Origin: Leptotrichia hofstadii | GTDB lineage: Bacteria; Fusobacteriota; Fusobacteriia; Fusobacteriales; Leptotrichiaceae | Length of the DNA stretch: 64,000 nt | Direction: 5' to 3' | Assembly (NCBI RefSeq): GCF_007990525.1 | Contig: NZ_AP019823.1 | Location: forward strand, 1,860,001 to 1,924,000 | Part shown: positions 52,186-59,795 of the stretch, piece after piece | Numbering within the stretch: the stretch's first letter is position 1 | Layout: every line of letters begins with the position of its first letter | The notes under the pieces: model-generated | Seen by the model: the letters and a program-made list of their open reading frames with translations, nothing else | What the model was told of the DNA's origin: nothing | The model's database searches: none | Program-made: the position numbers and the translations under genes

Positions 52186-53646
52186 TTATTTCCATTCCCA
52201 TTTTTCTATTTCCACATTTACATCTTTATCAGCAAAAACGATTATTCCGTTCGCATCTTTCTCAGGGAATATTCTTGATGAAAATACTTCCTGTCCGCCG
52301 TTAATAAATACTTCTACAGAAGAGCTATCTACAAACACAGTAAGTTCCAATTCCGAAATATCTCCAAGATAAACTTTTCTTAATCTTTTATCAGGTTGTT
52401 CACCTTTTGTTCTGTTTAGTACAAATTTTTTATCGTTATAATCAAATTTTAAAACTGTTTCACTGTTTTTATTAGTTCGTAATTTTAATCCAAAATCAGA
52501 ATTAAAATCAGTAAATTTAGTTTTTAATTCATAAGTTGCTCCTGTTCCAACTTTCACTTCTCCAGTAACTTTTTCACTAAACTCAATTTTTTCTCCACGG
52601 ATAATTTCCATTTCCTTTATAGGCACTTGATAAAGTTTTCCATCTATTACTTTAAGTTCTCTTGGTAAAGTTAGGCAGTGAAGCCATTCATTTTTTACAG
52701 TTGGAAAATCTTCTTCTTCTGGAATTCCCATCCAGCCTACAATAAGCCTTCTTCCTTTATCATCTTCCATTGACTGTGGTGCATAAAAGTCATTTCCTCT
52801 GTCAATTTCCACAAAGTCTGATAAAATTTCAAATTCAGGTTTTTCATAATCTAATTTTCCAAATAAATATCCTGTCTGATACTTGTTATTGTATAAATCT
52901 CCTTCTGGCTCCAAACCTTGTGGAGAAAAAACCAATAAATCCTTTATTTCTCCAGTTTTTTCATCTTTTAACTGAAAATAGTCAGGACATTCCCACATAA
53001 ATCCAAAGTCTTTAATTTTTCCGTGATTTGCTCCTGCAATTTCTCCTTCAAATTTCCAATCTTTTATATTTTCTGAACTGTATAAAACTGCCTTTCCTTC
53101 CAAATTTTCACCTTGAATACCAATTACAGCATAAAATTTACCATCTTTTTTCCAGATTTTTGGATCCCTTATGTGCCGTGTATATCCATCTGGCTGATTT
53201 ACAATGCTTGGCTCCCATCTCTCAAAATTTTCTCCGTCGCTTGAAACTGCTAGGCATTGGTAAGATTCCCTATTTCCTTCGGAATCTTTCACATTTCCTG
53301 TATAAAATAAATAAAGTTTGTCGTCATCCACAATAGCACTTCCAGAATAAACTCCATCCTTAGAATACCAGGTATCAGGACGCAAAGCTGTTTCCAGTCT
53401 TTCCCAGTTTAATAAATCACTGCTTACACTATGAGCCCAAGTTTTGTTTTTATGATTAGTTCCCAATGGATTCCATTGATAAAACATATGATATTTTCCA
53501 TTAAACTGCGAAAATCCATTCGGATCGTTAATTAACCCCACAATTCCTTGAATATGATATTTTTGTCGCCAAAAATCTTTTTCAACAATTTCTTTTTTCT
53601 CTAAAATTGATTTTTCCTCATCTTCTCTAACTTTAGTAAAATCCAT
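52186..53646 (-). CDS. scrB: Sucrose-6-phosphate hydrolase (GH32)
   Basis: This 486-residue family-32 glycoside hydrolase splits sucrose-6-phosphate to glucose-6-phosphate and fructose. The nucleophile aspartate is in INDPNGFSQ, and the transition-state stabiliser in RDPK (HIRDPKIW). The acid/base glutamate is in MWECPDYF, and a C-terminal beta-sandwich (from about 355) follows. Leptotrichia ferments sucrose, which fits. No scrA PTS gene or regulator is adjacent. It is divergent from gltS, with a 330-bp interval. Confidence 0.94.
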   Translation of the reverse strand: MDFTKVREDEEKSILEKKEIVEKDFWRQKYHIQGIVGLINDPNGFSQFNGKYHMFYQWNPLGTNHKNKTWAHSVSSDLLNWERLETALRPDTWYSKDGVYSGSAIVDDDKLYLFYTGNVKDSEGNRESYQCLAVSSDGENFERWEPSIVNQPDGYTRHIRDPKIWKKDGKFYAVIGIQGENLEGKAVLYSSENIKDWKFEGEIAGANHGKIKDFGFMWECPDYFQLKDEKTGEIKDLLVFSPQGLEPEGDLYNNKYQTGYLFGKLDYEKPEFEILSDFVEIDRGNDFYAPQSMEDDKGRRLIVGWMGIPEEEDFPTVKNEWLHCLTLPRELKVIDGKLYQVPIKEMEIIRGEKIEFSEKVTGEVKVGTGATYELKTKFTDFNSDFGLKLRTNKNSETVLKFDYNDKKFVLNRTKGEQPDKRLRKVYLGDISELELTVFVDSSSVEVFINGGQEVFSSRIFPEKDANGIIVFADKDVNVEIEKWEWK

Positions 53647-53910
53647 ATTTCAAGCCACCTTTCATATCATCAGATTTTATTATCCATTTGTATTTTATTA
53701 TTTATATTTTTCATTATGCTGTACTTCTTTAATATCAAACTTTATAAGAATTAAACATTTCAGAAAGTTGAATAAAATATCTCAATTTCAAACCAGTTTT
53801 ACTATATTTTACCATATTTTATTACTTTTTCCAAATTTTCACAGCCTCATTTTCAAATTATTGCCATTTTTTTATAATTTTGAGCCTAAAAAATACTTTT
53901 TGATTTAAAT
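53647..53910. other. Divergent control region between scrB and gltS
   Basis: The interval is AT-rich without a gene. Near 53800-53825 a short tandem-like pattern (ACTATATTTTACC followed by ATATTTTATTAC) with TGGTAAAATATAG on the other strand might be a sugar-repressor operator for scrB; this is weak. The gltS promoter is at its right edge. Confidence 0.35.
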
Positions 53911-53939
53911 TTGCACTTTATTTGAATTTATAGTATAAT
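53911..53939 (+). promoter_or_regulatory. Promoter of gltS
   Basis: TTGCAC (53911-53916) and TATAAT (53934-53939) are 17 bp apart and about 40 bp upstream of the gltS start codon. Confidence 0.75.
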
Positions 53940-53978
53940 GTTGCATTACAAAAAAATTTATAGCGAGGTGAGTTATTT

Positions 53979-55220
53979 ATGGTTAAAATTAACATGGATA
54001 TGATTCAGACAATTGGTCTGGCAGTTATTTTATTGTTAATTGGAATGAAACTTAGAAAAAAAATCAAATTTTTTGAAAAATACTGTATTCCAGCGCCTGT
54101 TATTGGTGGTTTTCTATTTTCAATATTTGTTTTTATTTTAAGGCAGACAAATGTAGCTGAAATAAAATTTACTGATACATTGCAAAAATTCTTTATGGTT
54201 ATGTTTTTTACAAGCGTAGGATTTAACGCAAGTTTAAAAGTATTGAAAAAAGGTGGAAAAAAAGTGCTTATTTTCCTATTTGTGGCAGCGGGATTATGTA
54301 TTTTGCAAAATGCTGTTGCAGTTGGACTTTCAAAATTTGTAGGACTTCCGCCATTACTGGCACTAATGACAGGATCTACTCCAATGACTGGAGGACATGG
54401 AACATCTGCCGCTGTAGCTCCGACAATTGAAGCTCTCGGTCCTGCATACAAAGGAGCAAATGCTATTGCCATTGCTTCTGCAACTTTTGGTCTTATTGTA
54501 GGATCTGCTATGGGAGGACCTATCGCAAGCAGACTTATTAAAAAGCACAAATTATTGCCTGAACATTTTGTAAAAGACGGTATTCAGCATGGAGATGAAG
54601 ATATTGATGAAGAAGTGTTAAAAAGACAAAAGCCTTATCTTGATGGTGAACGATTTTCAATGGCGTTTTTCTATATCTTAATTGCAATGGGAATTGGTTC
54701 ATATTTATCAATATTTATTGATTATCTTATGAGCTTTACAAATTTTGAAGCACATTTCCCTGTTTACATTGGACCAATGATTGTTGCTGCAATTATTAGA
54801 AATTTATCAGACAATGTAAAGGCTATGAATGCTCCGACAAAAGAAATAAGCATTCTTGAAGATGTGGCACTTAGTCTATTTCTTTCAATGGCACTAATGA
54901 CACTAAGATTATGGGAATTAATTGATTTGGCATTACCTGTAATTATTTTATTAATTGCACAAGTTATATTGATTTATTTCTATCTGAACTGGATAACATT
55001 TAAAGCAATGGGGTCTGATTACGATGCAGCAGTAATGGTTTCAGGACATTGTGGATTTGGACTTGGAGCAACTCCAAACGGAATTTCAAACATGAAAGCA
55101 GTTACAGAAAAATATATTTATTCAAAAATGGCATTTTTCGTAATTCCAATTGTCGGTTCACTATTTATCGACTTTGCCAATATCAGTATCATTACAATAT
55201 TTACGCAGTTTTTTAAATAA
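53979..55220 (+). CDS. gltS: Sodium/glutamate symporter
   Basis: GltS imports glutamate with sodium across the inner membrane. The 413-residue protein has about ten membrane segments and two inverted GltS repeats with the reentrant loop motifs. The segments LALMTGSTPMTGGHGTSAAV and VMVSGHCGFGLGATPNG are the two pore-loop signatures. A GAGGTGA site lies 7 bp before the ATG. It is monocistronic, with a strong promoter and a bidirectional terminator. Glutamate uptake matches the amino-acid-using metabolism of Fusobacteriota. Confidence 0.95.
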   Translation: MVKINMDMIQTIGLAVILLLIGMKLRKKIKFFEKYCIPAPVIGGFLFSIFVFILRQTNVAEIKFTDTLQKFFMVMFFTSVGFNASLKVLKKGGKKVLIFLFVAAGLCILQNAVAVGLSKFVGLPPLLALMTGSTPMTGGHGTSAAVAPTIEALGPAYKGANAIAIASATFGLIVGSAMGGPIASRLIKKHKLLPEHFVKDGIQHGDEDIDEEVLKRQKPYLDGERFSMAFFYILIAMGIGSYLSIFIDYLMSFTNFEAHFPVYIGPMIVAAIIRNLSDNVKAMNAPTKEISILEDVALSLFLSMALMTLRLWELIDLALPVIILLIAQVILIYFYLNWITFKAMGSDYDAAVMVSGHCGFGLGATPNGISNMKAVTEKYIYSKMAFFVIPIVGSLFIDFANISIITIFTQFFK

Positions 55221-55230
55221 CTTGAAAAAA

Positions 55231-55267
55231 AGAAGAATAGCTTTTATTAGTTATCCTTCTTTTTTAT
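55231..55267. terminator. Bidirectional terminator between gltS and the acyl-CoA dehydrogenase gene
   Basis: AGAAGAATAGC and a GTTATCCTTCT arm pair with two imperfections around TTTTATTA. The hairpin is flanked by an A run on the left and a T run on the right, between two converging genes. Confidence 0.75.
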
Positions 55268-55271
55268 TAAT

Positions 55272-56714
55272 TTAACTATTATACTCAAAATCTAAAATAT
55301 CTTTTCTAATATCCCTTATCAAGAATTTTACCAAATTATCGGATTCTGTTTGAATTAAAAGAAACAATCTTGCCAGTATTTTCCCAATAAAAACTTTTGT
55401 TATCTGATTCATTTCATTTAAAGCATGTTTTTTTAAAAAGTTTGTCAAATCATCTGCTTTATTTAAAATATCACTAATAGAAGTACTTGAAAATCGTCTA
55501 TCTGAAATAAATCTTTCATAGATTGTCGAATTTTTGTCTACTCTAATTCCTTCCTTCTTCTCCACAGCCGTAGCTTTTGAAAACTGATCATAAATTTCAG
55601 CGTAAAGCATGTCGTTCGGACCTTCAAAGATAGTAAACGGTCTAAAATCAATTGCCACATTGCTCATCGGATGCCCAGCTTCAAATCCTTTTGCCCCCAA
55701 TAACTTTTGCGCTGTTTTTGCAGCATTGTATGTGTACTCAGTAGCAAGGCTCTTTATAATATTTGCTTCCATAAGTTTGTCTGACACCGATTTTTCAGGA
55801 TAAACATTATTGCAAGTGTAATCATACATAATTTTTGACACGCCGTAAGTTGTTTCTATTTCTTCCATCTCCCTTTTTACAAACGGAATATCAGCTTTGG
55901 CATATTTTTTTACATTTTTTACAATATATTCCATAATTCCATGAGTCATGCCAACCAGCTGCAACCTGCTTCGAATAAATATATTTTGAAATTCTCTAAG
56001 GCAATTTGCTTTACTTTCTGAAAGTTTTATTACGTATTTTGCAGGAATATGAGCATCTACATGATTTACAGCATATCTCACTGCTTTCAGCCCTTCTGAA
56101 TTTAACACATCATAAGTTATATATTTTCTTGGAACTAAAATTAAGCTAATTACTTTTGAAAGTTTTCCTTCTTTCTTTTCCTTTGCCGCAATTAATAAAA
56201 AATCACTTTGAGAATTTCCTTGCCAATATTTATCAGCTTTAACATGAATTGTATTTTCATCAACATATTCATAGTAAGACTGCATTTCTTTTGCTATGGC
56301 AGATCCAGAAGTCTTAGGCTCTGTTATAGCCAGTCCTCCGCCTTCCCCATTAAATATCATTTCCAGACCTTTTTCAATCTGCTCCTTATTTCCATATTCA
56401 ACAAGTGGCTGCAACACTAAAGCCCCTTCAATTCCTGTTCTAAGTGTGACTGGCACTCCATAGCCCCCAGCGATTCTCAATACTTCCTGAATTTCAAACT
56501 GGCTATCTTTTCTCCCGCCAACTTTTTCAAGAAGAAATGGCAGCAGTAATCCATGTTTTTTTATATTAAGCCATTTATTTTCTGATAAATATCCCATCAA
56601 ATCTGTCTTTTCAATATTTCCATCCGAAAAAACATCATTAAACGCCTTTTTTATGTTATCCAAAAATTCTTCTGTATTCATTTTTAGCAAATTTCCATTT
56701 ATCAAGTTTCTCAT
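55272..56714 (-). CDS. Acyl-CoA dehydrogenase family protein
   Basis: The 480-residue flavoprotein has the family order: N-terminal helical domain, ITEPKTSGSAIAKEM (FAD-contact strand), a middle beta-domain, the helical C-terminal domain with QKLLGAKGFEAGHPMSN, and IFEGPNDML with the typical catalytic-base glutamate. A C-terminal extension of about 70 residues follows. No electron-transfer flavoprotein, thiolase or acyl-CoA synthetase is nearby, so a beta-oxidation role is not supported; it may act on another acyl thioester. The ATG has a TAGGAGG site. The reaction is inferred from family. Confidence 0.85.
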   Translation of the reverse strand: MRNLINGNLLKMNTEEFLDNIKKAFNDVFSDGNIEKTDLMGYLSENKWLNIKKHGLLLPFLLEKVGGRKDSQFEIQEVLRIAGGYGVPVTLRTGIEGALVLQPLVEYGNKEQIEKGLEMIFNGEGGGLAITEPKTSGSAIAKEMQSYYEYVDENTIHVKADKYWQGNSQSDFLLIAAKEKKEGKLSKVISLILVPRKYITYDVLNSEGLKAVRYAVNHVDAHIPAKYVIKLSESKANCLREFQNIFIRSRLQLVGMTHGIMEYIVKNVKKYAKADIPFVKREMEEIETTYGVSKIMYDYTCNNVYPEKSVSDKLMEANIIKSLATEYTYNAAKTAQKLLGAKGFEAGHPMSNVAIDFRPFTIFEGPNDMLYAEIYDQFSKATAVEKKEGIRVDKNSTIYERFISDRRFSSTSISDILNKADDLTNFLKKHALNEMNQITKVFIGKILARLFLLIQTESDNLVKFLIRDIRKDILDFEYNS

Positions 56715-56893
56715 TTATGTCCTCCTAGTAAATAATTTTCAACAAAATACTTTGCTAATAAAATAATTTGTCTATATAACAACTGTTATTATAACATATA
56801 TGAAAAAAAATAACAATTTATATCAAAATTATACTAAAAACACTTTTTTAATCTACGCAAAACTCAAAAATTCTTGTTATTTTATAAACAATT

Positions 56894-56935
56894 AAAAAGC
56901 AGTCAACATAACTTCACTGTTTATCGACTGCTTTC
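56894..56935 (-). terminator. Intrinsic terminator after the small glycine-rich secreted protein gene
   Basis: On the minus strand AAAGCAGTC pairs with GACTGCTTT around a 25-nt loop and is followed by Ts. It lies about 35 bp past the stop codon. Confidence 0.8.
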
Positions 56936-56968
56936 ATTTTGCTTAAACTATTATCAACATTCTAACTT

Positions 56969-57265
56969 TTATTTTTTAATTTTATTTGTAGTTGTATCTT
57001 TTAAATTTACAGTTTTTGTAGTATTAGTGTTTATGTTTGTTGTAGAAGTTTTTGGTACTTTTGGTGCTTTTGACTTTCTGTTTGAAATTGCACCTTTGAT
57101 ACTTCTTCCTATGCTATTTCCTAATGATACTCCACTATCCATTATCATTCCCATGGTTCTTCCATCTTCACCTCCAATTACTCCACCTGCCTGTGCAAAA
57201 GTACAGCTAATACAACTAGAAGCAATGATTGATGTTAATAACAAAACTTTAAATTTAGATTTCAT
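56969..57265 (-). CDS. Small glycine-rich secreted protein of unknown function
   Basis: The 98-residue product has a signal peptide (MKSKFKVLLLTSIIASSC). Two cysteines (18 and 21) follow, either of which could be a lipobox. A glycine-rich segment (GGVIGGEDGRTMGMIMDSG, then LGNSIGRSIKGAISN) resembles glycine-zipper membrane-associating sequences. A Thr/Asn/Lys-rich tail with tandem TNTTKT-like units ends it. The start is the ATG at 57265, 7 bp after AAAGGAGAG, not the longer frame. A consensus promoter precedes it and a terminator follows, so it is monocistronic. I do not recognise a family. Confidence 0.75.
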   Translation of the reverse strand: MKSKFKVLLLTSIIASSCISCTFAQAGGVIGGEDGRTMGMIMDSGVSLGNSIGRSIKGAISNRKSKAPKVPKTSTTNINTNTTKTVNLKDTTTNKIKK

Positions 57266-57316
57266 AATAAATCTCTCCTTTTTTACAGTAATTAATTTTC
57301 TCTTATTTTCAATAGT

Positions 57317-57345
57317 ATAATACCACACATTTTTTATTATGTCAA
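57317..57345 (-). promoter_or_regulatory. Promoter of the small glycine-rich secreted protein gene
   Basis: On the minus strand a perfect TTGACA (57340-57345) and TATTAT (57317-57322) are 17 bp apart, about 50 bp upstream of the start codon. Confidence 0.8.
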
Positions 57346-57412
57346 TACCATTTTATAAAAAATTTTAAAAAAACTTTTATTTTTATATAGTATTTAATTT
57401 ACCGTATAAATA

Positions 57413-57441
57413 TTGACTTTTTTTATTTTATTTGTTATAAT
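57413..57441 (+). promoter_or_regulatory. Consensus promoter in the region upstream of the second lipoprotein pair
   Basis: TTGACT (57413-57418) and TATAAT (57436-57441) are 17 bp apart. About 20 bp downstream a relic (ATGAGAAATATTTTTAAA...) resembles the first codons of the small lipoproteins at 58.1 kb. The promoter may have served a lost copy and could still transcribe toward the surviving pair, 650 bp away. Confidence 0.6.
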
Positions 57442-57460
57442 TATATAAATAACAGATATT

Positions 57461-57520
57461 ATGAGAAATATTTTTAAATTCTATAATTATTAATTTGATA
57501 GGTTTGTTAAAAAAATCAAA
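57461..57520 (+). pseudogene. Possible decayed 5' end of a small-lipoprotein gene
   Basis: ATGAGAAATATTTTTAAA is followed by TTCTATAATTATTAATTTGA. It lines up with the start of the lipoprotein gene at 58091 (ATGAAAAACATTTTTAAA then ATTCTAATTTTAATTTTAG) with a small deletion that introduces a stop. The remaining codons and the cysteine-coding region are absent. It is a suggestion from base-level similarity in AT-rich DNA, so chance resemblance is possible. Confidence 0.35.
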
Positions 57521-57622
57521 TTTAATTTTTAAGTATTCATCTTAAAAGATTTTTGTAATTTTATTTATAAATATTATGATTATTAAATATTTTTTCTTAT
57601 TTTATTTATATGTTTTTTTAAC

Positions 57623-57748
57623 GTAAGGGCATCAGACGCCATGCCCTTACAACCCCGCTTTACGCAAAACTTTCTTATAAAGAAAAAATAAAACTCGCTT
57701 CGTTAAAACTACGCTCAGACAGTTATTTTTCCTTTAACGAAATTTTGC
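57623..57748 (-). repeat. Hairpin plus foldback repeat, copy R6
   Basis: A perfect 10-bp hairpin GTAAGGGCAT/ATGCCCTTAC (57623-57650) is followed by a foldback of about 85 bp with arms beginning GCAAAAC and ending ATTTTGC (57664-57748). Read on the minus strand, the apical part contains AACTGTCTGAGCGTAG and AAGCGAGTTTTA. These match the apical core of copy R4 (ACTGTCTGAGCATAG, GCGAGTTTT), although the arms differ. There is no coding capacity. Confidence 0.7.
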
Positions 57749-57929
57749 TTATTTAATATTTTTCAAATACAAAAGCCTAGAATTTAAATATAATAATCTT
57801 TATAATTTAGTATAGAATGTCGTGATTTTTTGGGAATGAAAACGATTAAACACATTTATGTGTTTCTTTCGCCCAAACCTTTATAACAAATATATTTTAT
57901 AAAAAGGTAATTTTCATTTTAAACAGAAT

Positions 57930-58068
57930 CTAGTATAAATAACCTGTCGGAGCATTTTTCTGTGCTGGCAAAACTGTCTGAGCATAGCGAGTTTTTTGTC
58001 AGTGCAGAAAAATGTCGTAGACTAGCCATAGGTTGTAGGATTTGCGGCAATGAGCAATCCTACGAAAA
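57930..58068 (+). repeat. Dispersed structured repeat, copy R4
   Basis: The copy has CTAGTATAAATAACCTGTCGG, then a long foldback with arms CATTTTTCTGTGCTGGC and GTCAGTGCAGAAAAATG. Its apical core is ACTGTCTGAGCATAGCGAG. ACTAGCCATAGG and the closing hairpin GTAGGATTTGCGGCAATGAG with CAATCCTAC follow. The order is that of R1, but the arm sequence is different and still complementary. It ends 22 bp before the first lipoprotein gene. Confidence 0.8.
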
Positions 58069-58090
58069 AAAATATAAGGAGTGATATTAT

Positions 58091-58261
58091 ATGAAAAACA
58101 TTTTTAAAATTCTAATTTTAATTTTAGTTGGATTAAGTGTGGCTAGTTGTGAACTTTTTAGTCCTTCACGATGGGACAGGATAAACAGAGAAGATCAAGA
58201 AAGAGGTAGAGAATGTTATAGAACTAGTAGTGGATATTTTTATTGTGAAGATACAAAATAA
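58091..58261 (+). CDS. Small three-cysteine lipoprotein
   Basis: The 56-residue product has a signal peptide MKNIFKILILILVGLSVASC with Cys20 as lipid anchor. ELFSPSRWDRINREDQERGR, Cys42 (ECYRTS) and Cys52 (FYCEDTK) follow. Cysteine spacing is identical to the 43.6-kb relatives, and the lipobox is followed by ELF in all except the pseudogene (ELL). An AAGGAG site precedes the ATG by 9 bp. It is a tandem partner of the next gene and sits directly after repeat R4. Function is unknown. Confidence 0.8.
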   Translation: MKNIFKILILILVGLSVASCELFSPSRWDRINREDQERGRECYRTSSGYFYCEDTK

Positions 58262-58289
58262 TTAAAAATAATGCAAGGAGTGATATTTT

Positions 58290-58460
58290 ATGAAAAATAT
58301 TTTTAAAATTCTGATTTTAATTTTAGTTGGATTAAGTGTAGCTAGTTGTGAACTTTTTAGTCCAAGTTATTGGAATCGAGTTGATCAAAGAATGGCAGAA
58401 AAAGGAACTGAATGTTATGAAAGATACGATGGAACCGTATATTGCAAGGATACAAAATAA
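58290..58460 (+). CDS. Small three-cysteine lipoprotein
   Basis: The 56-residue product is a close tandem duplicate of the preceding gene: the signal peptide is identical through Cys20. The mature region then differs (ELFSPSYWNRVDQRMAEKG) and retains Cys42 (ECYERYDG) and Cys52 (VYCKDTK). High conservation of the signal and of the two cysteines with drift between them suggests selection on a lipid-anchored disulfide micro-domain. AAGGAG lies 10 bp before the ATG; the gap to the previous stop is 28 bp, so the two are cotranscribed. Function is unknown. Confidence 0.8.
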   Translation: MKNIFKILILILVGLSVASCELFSPSYWNRVDQRMAEKGTECYERYDGTVYCKDTK

Positions 58461-58469
58461 TTGAAAAAA

Positions 58470-58506
58470 GAAAAACTCCAGTCTAATAAAACTAGAGCTT
58501 TTTTTA
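58470..58506. terminator. Bidirectional terminator between the lipoprotein pair and dapB
   Basis: CTCCAGT and ACTAGAG (one mismatch) flank CTAATAAA, with an A run on the left and seven Ts on the right; the genes on both sides converge on it. Confidence 0.7.
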
Positions 58507-59241
58507 TTATAAACCAAGTACATCTTTCATTGTGTACAATCCTGCTTTTTTTCCAACAAGAAATTCTACAGCTTTAACTGCTCCGTCTGAAAACATTTTT
58601 CTTGATAATGCTTCGTGCTTTATTTCTATAATTTCGTCATTTTTTGCATAAATTACGGTATGTTCTCCGACTATATTTCCGCCACGTATAGCGTGAACTC
58701 CTATTTCCTTTTCAGTACGTTTACTGTGCCCTTCTCTTCCGTAAATTGTTCTATAGTCTTTTCCATCATTATCCAGATTTTCCTTGACAACTTCAAGTAA
58801 AGTATTTGCTGTACCGCTTGGTGCGTCAATTTTTCTGTTGTGATGCTTTTCAATTATTTCAATATCAAAATCCTTTAATAATTTTGTCGCAAAGGCTACA
58901 ATTTCATTTACGATATTTACTCCAACTGAAGTATTTGTTGCTTTAATTATCGGTATTTGCTTTGAAGCTTCCTGAATTTTTGCAAGCTGTTCTTCTGAAT
59001 GTCCAGTTGTAGCAATTAGAACTGGAACTTTTTTATCTATTCCCGCTTCAAGTACATCCTCCAGCAAACTGAAATGCGAAAAATCAATAATTGCATCAAA
59101 ATCCACATCTTTTCCCTTCAGATTTTCAAAATCCCCATTTCCAAGCGGATCAACCAGCCCGGCAAATTCATTTTCAGAATTTATTACTGATTCCTTTACA
59201 TACTGTGCCATAACTCCAGCACCATATACTATTATTTTCAT
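58507..59241 (-). CDS. dapB: 4-hydroxy-tetrahydrodipicolinate reductase
   Basis: DapB reduces the cyclic intermediate of the lysine/diaminopimelate pathway with NAD(P)H. The 244-residue protein has the N-terminal Rossmann motif VYGAGVMAQYV (a shortened form of the usual GxxGxMG). It also has ATTGHSEEQ, and the conserved substrate-binding HHNRKIDAPSGTA (His, Lys and the threonine of the loop) with the catalytic histidine pair. IGVHAIRGGNIVGEHTV is at the end. It is alone: dapA and the other lysine genes are not adjacent, unlike asd at 1.3 kb. The start has a GAGAAAATATG context. Confidence 0.95.
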   Translation of the reverse strand: MKIIVYGAGVMAQYVKESVINSENEFAGLVDPLGNGDFENLKGKDVDFDAIIDFSHFSLLEDVLEAGIDKKVPVLIATTGHSEEQLAKIQEASKQIPIIKATNTSVGVNIVNEIVAFATKLLKDFDIEIIEKHHNRKIDAPSGTANTLLEVVKENLDNDGKDYRTIYGREGHSKRTEKEIGVHAIRGGNIVGEHTVIYAKNDEIIEIKHEALSRKMFSDGAVKAVEFLVGKKAGLYTMKDVLGL

Positions 59242-59288
59242 ATTTTCTCCTTGCAGTTATTAAAATTTTGTATAAATAGTTTTACTAT

Positions 59289-59314
59289 AAAAGACCGAAA
59301 ATCTCGGTCTTTTC
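59289..59314 (-). terminator. Intrinsic terminator of gloA
   Basis: On the minus strand AAAAGACCGA and a TCGGTCTTTT arm flank a GATTT-type loop in a near-perfect 9-bp stem with T-rich tail, about 50 bp past the gloA stop. Confidence 0.8.
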
Positions 59315-59361
59315 TTATGATATTTCTATTATTTGCTTTAAATATGTTTTATTGCTAATTT

Positions 59362-59745
59362 TTATTCTGCACGAATTACTTCCATACGGTAACCATCTGG
59401 ATCCGTTACGAAATAATAATGTCCAGGTTTACCAGGCAAGCCCATAAGATCTGTTGTCTTGTATCCCATTGCCTTATGTTTTTCATTATCTCCTTCCAAG
59501 TCGTCCGAAGCAATTGCCAGATGTGAAAAACCGTCACCAATTGTATATGGACCGTGACCGTAATTATAAGTCAGCTCAATTTCAAAACTTTCTCCCGGAA
59601 GAGTCAAATAAACAATAGTAAATTTATGTTCTGGAAAATCTTTACGTCGATCTTCCTTAAATCCAAATGCCTTTTCATAAAATTCAATAGATTTTTCTAA
59701 ATTTTCTACACGTAAACAAGCGTGCAGCATATTTAACATAGCCAT
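59362..59745 (-). CDS. gloA: Lactoylglutathione lyase (glyoxalase I)
   Basis: GloA converts the hemithioacetal of methylglyoxal and glutathione (or another thiol) to S-lactoyl-thiol. The 127-residue protein has the vicinal-oxygen-chelate fold. Metal ligands come from His8 (MLHACLRV), a glutamate in SFEIELTYN, a histidine in FSHLAIAS and a glutamate in GYRMEVI. FVTDPDGYRMEVI is the family end motif. An AAAGGAG site lies 9 bp before the ATG. Together with the glyoxalase II-like hydrolase at 3.8 kb it suggests a methylglyoxal route. Confidence 0.93.
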   Translation of the reverse strand: MAMLNMLHACLRVENLEKSIEFYEKAFGFKEDRRKDFPEHKFTIVYLTLPGESFEIELTYNYGHGPYTIGDGFSHLAIASDDLEGDNEKHKAMGYKTTDLMGLPGKPGHYYFVTDPDGYRMEVIRAE

Positions 59746-59795
59746 TTTAAATCTCCTTTAATCTTAATTTTTATAAAAACATTTATAAAAATGTT

